A stretch of DNA of 64,000 bases from Whitmania pigra (taxonomy: Eukaryota > Annelida > Clitellata > Hirudinida > Haemopidae), in contig JAJTWR010000299.1 of the NCBI GenBank assembly GCA_021613335.1, forward strand, positions 2,059,501 to 2,123,500, read 5' to 3'. A model generated the notes under the pieces. The model worked only from the letters and a program-made list of their open reading frames with translations, had not been told where the DNA came from and did no database searches. The translations under genes and the position numbers were made by a program. Of the stretch, positions 33,926 to 45,000 are shown in pieces (the stretch's first letter is position 1; each line of letters starts with the position of its first letter).

Positions 33926-35090
33926 ATTGCGCACATAGGCAATTGCTCACACTGACAGTTGCATACGTAGACTTGCGTAAGCTACATTTACGTGCACTCA
34001 AAATTTTTAAATATCACTTGCTTTACGGGTTCAAACCTCCCTTAAAATAATTAGAAATAAAGGAATTAAGTGTAAATCCCCAAACAAATTTACAATTTCT
34101 AAACAAAATTAATATAGGACAAATAAATAATTAAATACTAGTAATTAATTGGGCCTTACATCAGCTAATGTTTTTTTTTTAAATAACAAGTAACTTGAAC
34201 TTTTATAAATTATATATTTGAACCAGGCCCCACAACCGTTTCGCCGAACAGGGGCCTAGGAAAGTTTAGGGGGCCCGTAAACATTAGAGCTTAAAATAGA
34301 AATGGGCAATTACGTATGAAATTTGTATTGTTACTTTGATGCTGAAAGTCTACAAAGACTCTTATATTTAGAAATTGATTTCGGGTGGGTTCAAATCAGG
34401 GCCGCCGAGAGAAAAAAACAAGTCAGAGACTTTTTCTGGGCCCACCTTTCCATCACTAGTGATACAATAGATGATTCAGTTGGAAAGCCAAAGGATAAAA
34501 CAACAGAATGATTTGAAGTTGATCAAACTTATTTTTTTAGTTTTAATTTTCATCTCAGCCCTCATAAATTATTATCCCCCCCCCCCCCCCCCATAACAAA
34601 AACTCGGGACTTGGAAAAATGAGATTGGCCTCTCGGAAGAGGTTGAAGTGGAATTTCCCTTTCAGCATCAAAGTAACAATAACAATTTCATACGTAATTG
34701 CCCATTTCAATTTTGAGCTCTAATGTTCTTGGTCCTCTAAACTTTTCTTGGCGGCCTGGTTTAAATATATTATTTGTAAAAGTTCATGTTATTTGTTACT
34801 TAAAAAAACAATAGTTGATATTAAGCCTAATTAAATACAATTGTATGCTTGCTGGGAAGTAACTAATTATTTATTTGTCCTATATCAATTTTGTTTAGAA
34901 ATTTTAAATTTGTTTAAAAATTTACATTTAATTTTTTGATTTCTAATTATTTAAAAAGAGTTTTGAACTCGTAAATCTAGGAATTGATATTTAAAAAATT
35001 TGAGTGTACGTAAATGTCGTTTGCGCAATAGTCTATGTGCGCAAATGCCATGTAAGCTATCGCCATTTGAGCAAAAGTCAGGGAACCAGT
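33926..35090. repeat. Long inverted repeat (fold-back element), arms about 430 bp, loop about 310 bp
   Basis: The left arm (33926-34349) and right arm (34658-35090) are reverse complements over most of their length. The inner 49 bases are almost identical (GGGCAATTACGTATGAAAT... against ...ATTTCATACGTAATTGCCC). Outer parts such as TTGCGCACATAG and CATTTACGT also pair but are more diverged. The loop includes a 17-C run at 34576-34592 and a CAGGGCCGCCGAGAG motif. No transposase is present. It could be a fold-back transposon or two copies of one element in opposite orientation. Confidence 0.85.
34576..34592 (+). repeat. 17-base poly-C run
   Basis: An uninterrupted run of 17 C in the loop of the fold-back repeat. 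Such a run is rare in this AT-rich window and may be a sequencing or collapse artefact. Confidence 0.9.
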
Positions 35091-36935
35091 CATGCTATAC
35101 ATATCTCATGTATAGTTGCATGTTTAGGTTTTCAGCTTTTGCTGATTAAGCGGCATTTTATTTTAGCACACAGAACAACAATTTGTTTTAAAAATCTACT
35201 GTGCATAAAAGAGTATCCAAAATACCGATTCAGATTCAACTTAAAACCAAATTTTTGGCCGTTGCCCTCTCCTCCCTGCCCTCCAAGGTAAAAAGGACGT
35301 GCAGGATTCCAAGCATCCTTTCAACGTGGATCTTGTTCTCCACTTGTTAAAAATTGATTATTGCATGTAAATTCTTGTTATCAGCTCACTGACTTGGTGA
35401 AAAGCAAAAAAGGGATCAACTCATGTATGGGTCCTTGGAAAAAGCTGAAAAGGCGTCCTTGAAATTTAGACCCAACAAGAAAGAATTGGCGATTCTATTT
35501 TAAATATTTAAGTCTGGTTACAGAGAATTAGCTTAACATTTACTTACAGTGGTTTTAGAAGATAATTCCGTGATATCTTTGACCGTAGCTATCGTACAAT
35601 AATAATTCAATGGTATAATTAAACTTGTAATTTTTTAATATTTAATATTTTCTTTAGTATTACGAAGGTATCGGCTACCATTTTGGTTGCGCCCTTTCGA
35701 TATAATGTGTAAATGTGTACGTATGTGGGCTATTATTTATTTGTTGTTGTCGTGAACTTTTTTAATGTAAGACTTTTAAAAACTCACAAAACTTATTAAC
35801 TATATAAAAACTAAGTAAAATTTACCACCTTCAAAACACAAAAATGGGATTGTTGCCCCGCGAAACATAAATGGTTTAGACGTGTTATTACAGGTTTCTC
35901 GATAATAGCCCGTTTTTCATACCAGGTGCATCTAAATAAGACTCGACTGAGCACATTAGCTTATGGCTTAAAAAAGTTTTGTTTATGTAGAACTGGTATC
36001 TAATCGAATTTGTAAGGGATATTCAATTGTATTGAACGCGATGTGCAACACATTTGCCATTTTGTAACAGTTGTTAACCTGGAGTTTACTTTTGCTGGTT
36101 GGATTTTTTGTTTGATGTACCATGCTTTGATACGATAAGATATCTGTAGAATTTGACTAATTGTTCAGTTCATTAATGAAATGTGATTTGTACATGCCCG
36201 AGGATATTTTAAATACTACGCCTGTCGTCGTTAAGGCGAAAGATGTTAAGTTTGAAGAAGTGGCAGATTGCATATTAAAGAATTTGTGAGTTACATTACA
36301 GAAACATAGTCGTAAAGTTCGTGGGGATATTACTAGGAAAAGCATTTAATATGTTGTTTTTTCTCTTCCATTTTATGGTAGTTATTTACTACTTAGTAGT
36401 ACAACACTATGATTAGTTGTAATTTGTTAGCTTTTAAACTGACAAACTTTACCAACTAAAAGGCTAGAAATAATTGAGAAGGATTAGAAATTTCCTTTTC
36501 TAATTTCAAATACATATGTTTAACATACGGTTTTTAATATTTCGTAATGAAATGCATTGTGAAAAAAATGAATTATGTGCTAATTTAATTTCTTTCACAT
36601 GAAATGCAAGCATATCTGTTGTTAATATACATGAATTGTGTTGAGATGTTAGTGTATGTAATGTCATAGTGACTAGTGAACAATTTTAGTTTTACAATTT
36701 CAAACTTGATGGTGTCACCTGAATAATTGAGTACTTGCAGCATAATTGTACAATTATATTAATTTGCTAAATTCAATAAATAATCTCTAAATATCCACAA
36801 ATCCACCACATTTCATAAATATTTGCAATATTTCTCAATTGTTAGTCAATTGTCTAAATTTTATCATCTTCCAATTGAGATATTTATCATATAATTCCAG
36901 AATCCTGCTCGTTGATTAAATAGATTCTGTCAAAG
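35091..36935. other. CEP350 upstream region; possible isolated 5' exon at 36176-36287
   Basis: Mostly AT-rich with no TE ends seen. At 36176 an ATG opens MKCDLYMPEDILNTTPVVVK... for 37 codons, ending at a consensus donor (AATTT|GTGAGT). It leaves in phase 2, which does not fit the CEP350 exon that enters in phase 0. It may be a leader exon, the start of another transcript or chance. The CEP350 promoter should lie in this interval; no TATA box is obvious. Confidence 0.3.
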
Positions 36936-39726
36936 ATGTCTGCCTTGCAGGTAAGTATTTTCCATTAGGTGGATTGAATCAAAATGCTGAAGTTTATTCA
37001 TATCTGCAGAGACTTTTTGTGGATCAGATATTTCCTGATAAATCTCAGCTAGTTTTAGAAAGCAATTCAAACATTGGTGAAGACAATAGAAAAATAGTAT
37101 GACCTTATTAAACATATTTTTAGGATTTAATAAATAGTGCAAAGAATCACTGAGTTCAAATCTCAGTAAAATTCATTGAATTGGTGTATTTTTCAAGTTG
37201 CTCAAGCTGATTTTCTATGAATTCAGTCAATACAAAGATTTAAAATGCATGTATTTGAAAATAGAAACTTTAAATTCAGGCAAAACTTTCGCAAAGATTA
37301 AACACCGTTGCAACATCCGACTGTGCTCCATCTTCACCTAACAAACAAAGTTAGTATTTCATCATGCCAAGATGATTTTCTTCATGTTTCACTTCAGATT
37401 TCTTAATAAATATCAATTGGCACTTTGATTTGCTCTCACATTGAGATTCTGCTTTCATATTGGAATAATAATGTGATTTTGTAGAGAAGATCCTAAACTT
37501 GCAACCTGTTCAGCACAACATCGAACAGCAATTTTCTACCAATTATGATGACCTTTTCAACAGCGAAGGTCGTTAGTAATTTTTAGTGCATCCATAGATT
37601 TTATCTAATTGCTCAACAATTTAATAATAATTACTGGAAGGAATCATAATTATCTTGTAGAAGCTCGAATCAGGATCAGTCGATTGGTCGAAAAGCAGAA
37701 GAAAGCACATGCTCTCAGCCAATTAAAATCGAGCGCGGACGACCAGTTACCTGTCGCCACAGAATCTCACCGGATAGATCCGAGATCTATTGCCGGCTTA
37801 AATAGTAACTGGAGCAGACACGAGAAAGAACAGATGGATTCAAACAATCTGAAAAGGAAAGTGGTGTTATGCCAAAAGGTCCCTTCGTACAAAGGTTAAT
37901 GTGAATGCAATTGAAATTAATTCTTGCATTTATAGAAGTTTATTTTTGCAACACCAATTTTGATAGGATTCTCAGAAACATCAGCAGCACCAAATTCATC
38001 TCAGAAGAAGGAAGCCTCAAACAATTGTATGTGATCATTTTGATAACTTCAAATTAAATTTTGGTTAGATTAATTTCAAGTAATCTTCGTCCTTATTTAT
38101 TCATTTGTAGAATTATATTGCGTTGCATTTTTTTAAAATTTGAAAACTGTGTCATTTAAATAGTTTTCCTACTTTGAAATAATTCACTTCAGTTATAAGC
38201 TTATTACATTTTTATAGCCTGGAATAATTCATCAAGAAAAATTTTTCCCGCAAAAGAGGAAAATAAGACCAAAGTCTGTGAAACTTCAAAGGAGCCTCTC
38301 AATAAAAATTGTTTGTTGATGTTAAATAATTTGTTTTAAAAATAGTTTGTTGATGCTAAATAATTTGTTTAAAACTTGTTATTGAATGCTTTTTGACTTA
38401 ATTAATTGTTAACAGATTATCTTGAAATATTATTATAAAAATTTAATCTTTCATTTCAAAGGTACTCTTATAAAAACAAAAAAGAATTTATTATATTTCA
38501 AAAGACTTATTTTATGTCATCTTTTTTCAAATAATCTTTTGAACAAGTAAACTGTTTTAATGTAATTTAAATTTTCTATTATTAATATTATTAATTCCCA
38601 TATTATTTTCAGTTATTTATTTCTTCAGCTAATATTCAGAGTTTGAACGAAGGTAAACGTCTGATACGTGTGCACATTCAACAATCAAAGCAGAGTAGTT
38701 CGAGCCAGCAAATTGCAGCCAGACAGTTTTACCCTCCGCCCACCCAGCCCGTCCAATCGCTCGGTCGACTCAACCACTCTCCTCCGCGTAAATATTCCTC
38801 GCCTACGAGGCCATCGAAAGTGCCTCGAATTGTCCACGAAAGTGATTCAAATCAAGAACCTATCCCGAAACAGAACGACAAGGAGTTGTCCTCTCAAAAG
38901 CACGAGGTGCTTCCTAATCAAACATCTGGAGCCTGCAATAAAGGTATTTGGTCAGAGTAATTCTTTTCTTTCTGATCATTTGCCTTGAGAACCTAAAAGT
39001 GCTTGAATAAAGTCCAATTAGCAACAAGATCAAGATTGACTAAAGAGCCCGAATTGAAGTCGTAGTTGTAATTGCACTGCTTAGATTTTCATTGAGTCAT
39101 TCAAGACAATTTGACAACAAGATAATATTTCTTTATTTTTGTATTTATTTTTTGTTTACACTATTAATTGTCATTATTTTTGTGAATTTGTTTTATTTTT
39201 TATTTATAAAGAAAGTTGCAAAGAAAAGAAACCAAACATCAGAAATACTTCAAAAACCAAAAAGGAGCATAAGATGGTCTCTCCGCCAGGTTCGTGAGAC
39301 ACGTTCCATTTGATCATCACGATGTTATCATCAGTTGCACAAATCTGTCTTTAAATAAGCATGTCGATGTTAATGATTATTAGTATTTAAGGGACTGTTT
39401 AATGTGCAGGCTTGAGCTCTGAAAATGAAGACAAATCACGAAAGAGGACTTACAACCAAGAGGAGATTAGGAAGTACATATCGAAAAAAAAAGATGAAAA
39501 GAAGAAGCACAAACATGCTCAGCAAGCCACGGCGATAAAGAAAAGGGAGGGCAAAGAACAGATGATGATATTGCTGGCACATCATCAGAAGGAGGCTTTC
39601 CAGATGGGAAAGAAGAATCCATCCAAGTCAAAACAGGAGGAAGAAGTGGTAGAAAAAAATGCTCCACCATCATCATCATGGGAGGAAGTCTTTGCAGCTA
39701 TCAACTCTCATAAGCAATCTGCTGAG
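36936..39726 (+). CDS. CEP350: CEP350 exons 1-9: disordered N-terminus and basic coiled coil
   Basis: Exons 36936-36950, 37280-37349, 37485-37568, 37661-37894, 37967-38026, 38218-38310, 38629-38943, 39212-39289 and 39410-39726. The start MSALQAKLSQRLNTV is followed by Ser/Pro-rich, probably disordered sequence (RQFYPPPTQPVQSLGRLNHS). Exon 9 encodes RTYNQEEIRKYISKKKDEKK and AHHQKEAFQMGKK, which match the KRxYDxDEVRxYI...KQKEAF segment of vertebrate CEP350 and clinch the identity. Start chosen because the ATG is followed at once by a consensus donor (CAG|GTAAGT) and no earlier in-frame exon is seen. Confidence 0.85.
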
Positions 39727-41954
39727 GTAACTGAAAGGATATTCTTGAGATTCAGTCTCAATGACATTGGTATCACATTGGTATCATTGTGTGAGTATGT
39801 TTGTGATGAATTATTTTAAAATATAAGTTCATTTGAAGTTAAAGGATGCTTCGGTGGGAACGAACGGTGTGGCTACGGTACAGGTTTCCACGGCATCTTC
39901 GTACGAGTTAGTGCTTAATGTCGCTTAACATTTTTGTACGAGTTAGTGCTTAATGTCGCTTAACATTTTTGTACGAGTTAGTGCTTAATGTCGCTTAACA
40001 TTTTTGTACGAGTTAGTGCTTAATGTCGCTTAACATTTTTGTACGAGTTAGTGCTTAATGTCGCTTAACATTTTTGTACGAGTTAGTGCTTAAAGTCACT
40101 TAACATTTTTGTACGAGTTAGTGCTTAACTTTAGTTAACATTTTGGTACTAATTAGTGCTTAATGTCATTGTAATGATCAGTGTACATGATTCTGATAAT
40201 ATTAACACTAACAGGGTTTCTACCAAAGTCTCGTTTGCAACTTCGTACACCAGGACAGCAGAGGTGGATGTGCACTCACCTCCAGATAAAAGTATGTGTA
40301 ACATAAATTATTTCAATTTGGGATGTACCTATATCTAAAAGGTGTTTCAACAGTCTGGATGACTTTTGAGAGATAAAGAGGCATTTAATAAATGTTTGAT
40401 AAATTTGATTTATCTATAGTTTTTAATAAATGTTTGATATATTTGATTTATCCATAATTTTTAATAAATGTTTGATATATTTGATTTATCCATAATTTTT
40501 ATTTCAGGTGAACAGAGATCCAGTGTACGCTTGCAGAAAATTCAAGAATCAGCACGTCTTTTGTCCTCCAGACTTGACTTTCAGACTACAGAGTTGATTT
40601 CATACTTCAGAGGTTTGTCATTAAATTGATTTAAATTAATTACTAATTAATTATTACATCATTATTTACTGTAAATAATTAACTGTTATTGAATTCATTA
40701 AAGAAAAAGTAGAGAGCTTCAGGATAGCATTGGTAACCAATTAACTTAATTAGCTTATTATATTAACTTAATTAGCTTATTACATTAACTTAATTAGCTT
40801 ATTACATTAACTTAATTAGCTTATTACATTAACTTAATTAACTTATTACATTAAATGGCTTCATTGATTCTTATCAAGGCAAGGAATCAAATGTGAAAAG
40901 TGCAAGAGATGCCTCCATCATGACCACAGAAAATCCTCTTCTTCCTGCTGCCTCATCAACTGAAACTGATTCTGTATGTTTGATTCTCTTCATAACAAAC
41001 TATTTTCATAAAGTAGTTCTTATTTTTGTGAAATGTATTGCATTATGCTCCTCATAGCTTGTAGGAATGTTGCAGTTTTAAGTATTCTTAAATAACCCAT
41101 GTTTTATGTTGCTTCTTTTTTAAAACTTGATTTCAGATTTCCCAGACTCACTTAAAGCTTCATAAATCACATAAAGATATCTCTCAGAGGTTGAATCTCA
41201 GAATAATAACAATTCTTTTTAAATATTAAGTCTCTAATAACAAATTAAATAATTTATGAACTTTAATATAATTTTAGTTTAATACTTTATAAACCTCGTT
41301 TATTCACAATTATATTTATTTGTTAGCATTCCATCTGGTTCGGTCCCGGCTTTCGTGGTGAGCAAAGATCTGTCACAACATTTTTCATGTATTTTTATGA
41401 AGTAAAATTAGTTCATTGCTTAGATTTAGTGTTTGTAAGGTTTGTTGCAATTTGATTTCATGTTTTGACACGTCTAATGTCAAATTTTCATTCTGCACTC
41501 TTCAGGCCTCAAGTAGTCCAACAATTGAGACTCGTGACATGCAGAAGCACTGTGACTATTTCAGGTTTGTCGATTTATTTTGAGCTGAATCCGTCTCTAA
41601 CTGCTCACATGCATTACCAGGTGGTTGTATTTTTTGTGAATAAGATGGACTAATGATGTTGTTTGTTAAACTTAGAGTGCCCGATGACCTGTCCAAATTG
41701 AATGCTTGTCTTTTAAAAGGTTTGATTTTTATACATAAGTTCAGAATTATGAAATTATTCAATGAGAATTTCTTTTTTATGAGATAGGCTTCAGTCATTT
41801 GTTTGGAAACATTATTGGATAGTAGATTCATCTGATGATATGCACATGGTTCAGTACAACACTAATATTATAGTTGTTACTATTAGTGCTGTTGTTATTA
41901 TTATTATTGTTATTATTATTATTATTATTATTATTGTTGTTGTTGTTGTTGTTG

Positions 41955-42012
<58 letters not shown>

Positions 42013-45000
42013 ATTGTTGTTATTGCTATGCAATCTGGGTAAAAATATGCATAAAATTATTTTATTGTAAGACCAAGTTAATGAGCAATTGAAAGCCATT
42101 TTAATTTCATTTCAGAAGCAGAATCAAGCAAATCAACTGGAGCTGTGATGTTGGGGAAAAATGTTGAAAATCTTCCTAGAGACATGTTCCCATCCGAGAA
42201 TCTCCGGAAGAAATTGAGCAAGAAGGCTTCACTATCAAATTTGGAAAACAAAACATCATTTTTTGATGAGGCAAAATGTAATCATTGCTGGAAATGTCGA
42301 ATTTCTTATTTAATGCTTTAAAGTGTTTAAACCAGTTTAATTTTTTAATTTTCTACCTTGATCTCAGCCTCCAGACATCGACTCTCATTCGGAAGTGACA
42401 GCACGTTTGACGAGTTCAATTGGAAGCTTATCCACTCATTTTTGGCGACGGAAGAAAGCAGGTTGATGTACCAGGTATGGTGTAAGTTTTTTTATCATGT
42501 TTGGTTGCATTTCTGACGCCTGCAAACACTTTACAGAATTCCATGAGCAAAATAAAGCAACAAGCACTCGAGGATCATTCGAAGTCCTTGTCGAACATTG
42601 CCGAACCTTCGAACAAAACTCGGATATTTTTCAAAAGAGGCATGGATGACATCTATCCTCAGACGATGAAGAAGTCAAGAAACCAATCACTTTCCAGGGT
42701 TTGTGTTTCTTTTCTGTTGCCACTCGTTCACTTGTTGTTTCAATATTATGAGGATGGGAATCATAAGAATGCCACTTGAATAGTTCACCAAACATGGCTC
42801 TAATCTTCTCAAAGACTTTTCTAACATTGAAATGCAAAAGTTTTTAATTGTCTTTTTATTACCTCGCAACAAATTATAAGAAATAGACTTAATGTTTTAA
42901 GGTCGGCTTAATGTTTACGAATATGATGATTAGCTTGATGGACTTGAGAACATCCATTGAAGAACTTAATTAATTATTTTATTATTTTAAGCTAATCAAT
43001 TATTTATTATTTTATTTGTTTATATTTATTATTTTATTTATTTATATTTATCTATATTTATTTATATTTATTATAAGAGCCACAAAGACACCAGTGAGGA
43101 GGTGTCTTCCTCCTGTGAAATTTTTGCTGAAAGTCTCGACAGATCTGAAAAACAGGTGACCGTTGAACTATGCATTGTTCTGATAATGCATTTGAATGCA
43201 CATTAGCTATGGTAAATAATATGGACATAAATCTGCAAAACCTTTTGTAACTTCACTTAAAACACCATTTGTGTCTGATGATACAGTATAATGACTTAAT
43301 CTCCATGGAGCTATGAATGTAGAACTACAAAAATTGAACTATCTTGTTCTGCTGTCTTTCAGATGCTTACTGATGATTCAGAATCCACACAACCTTCAGA
43401 AATCTTTAAAAGTATGTTGCTTGAATCTTTCATTTTTGCAATCTAACTCACAAATAGCAATTATGTTCAGATGTCAAATCCAAGAAGAAGACGCACGAAT
43501 TGAATTTGAAGCTAGGAGAAAAGTAACTGACAGTGTATTTATGAGTTGTTTATATTTTAATGCCATAAATGTGGATTTCAACATCAGGATGCTGGCTAGG
43601 AAAGAAGAAACGTTGAAACAGAGAAAAGAGAGACTGATGAAGCTTCTCGAAAGACTCGATTCGCTCGACACCACAGAAAGGGAGGTGAACCAGATGGAGA
43701 TCGAAATATCGAGGAGATGGAAGAACTTAGCAGGTGTTTGTCGAATCTGAATGTGTTTTTCTTATGACATGACCCTTGTCATGAGTATAAAGTAACCTCT
43801 ACATTAACATGTCCAATAAAGTTTCACTCATTAATTATAAATAAAACATAGTTTTTAAGATAAAAATTAAGTAAAGTAATGTTTTCTTGTAATTTCTAGA
43901 TTTACAACAGACACTTGATGGAAAGTCAGGAGTGAACAAATTGTAAGTGTTTTTCATCAAAAAATGAATTTTTTTTTTAAATTTTTGATTTCTTTGTTCA
44001 GAGCATTGAAAGAGATTGCAGTTCAGACCAACACATCATCACAAGATGGTATCATTGTAAAATGACATTAATAATATGCACTACATAATTCTTTGCAAAT
44101 ATTTTCAGTGTTTATTGGTGGAGATCAAGAATCTATCAATGTTTCTATCAAGCATGTCAGTCAAACCAAACAGGAGGAATTGATCAATGATTCTTTGAAA
44201 CATGAAGAATCTATGAAGGATATCAGTCACACCAAAGTTGCAGAAGTCCACAAGGTTGTTAACATGTCACTAGAGTCAACAGAATGTAAATCTTTTTATT
44301 TAAAGGTTTCATGACTTAATTTTTATTTTAAGGTTTTATAATTAATATGTACAATTTTGTTGGATGGGTTAACGTGGAGATTGCAATTACTGTGATGGGT
44401 ATTTATGACAAGCTACAGTTGTTTTAACATCACCAAATGCTTCTGGTTAAGAGCAGACAAAGTGGAGATTAATTTGATGTCTTTTATGTATGCAAATCAT
44501 TGTTGTGCAATTCACGTGTCTCTTATCTTATGCAAATTATTTCACGTGAGCATTTTTTATAAAAAAAATATTCTCTATTTCTATTAAGATATAATTATGT
44601 ATATAAGTAATATAATATATAAGTAATTCTGTTAATAAACCTGCATGTTAAGCTTTATTTTTTTAATTTATACAACTCGCATGGGCTGTTAATGTTCTTT
44701 ATTGAACAGCTTTATGAAGTTCTTAGAAGTCAAAAGTAATTAATGATCTGTTAATTTTTTAAGTTTTACAATTTATTCTGTTGAGAATATTATCAGTTAT
44801 TAGCAATACATTTTTCATGCAATGTATCCCCTATTTTGCATGTAAATGAAGCCCAAGCTTGTAATCTTGTTACTGGTATTAATTTGCACGTTGCTCAGTT
44901 TCTGATGAGAATTTGATAACATTTTTACTTTGAAGGATTCCAAGGTTCAGTGCGCCAATAATACACCCATGGAGCAGCAGAGAAAAATGATGACAAAATT

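Noticed and set aside
39901..40171. CRISPR array
   Set aside because: The 35-bp units are contiguous with no unique spacers, and the setting is a eukaryotic intron.
41840..42099. Long Ile/Val/Leu/Thr frames on both strands
   Set aside because: They are simple translations of the TTA/TTG microsatellite, not membrane proteins.
44109..44254. CAP-Gly domain in CEP350 (GGDQESINVSIKH)
   Set aside because: Only a short Gly-rich string; none of the conserved CAP-Gly Gly/Trp positions follow.
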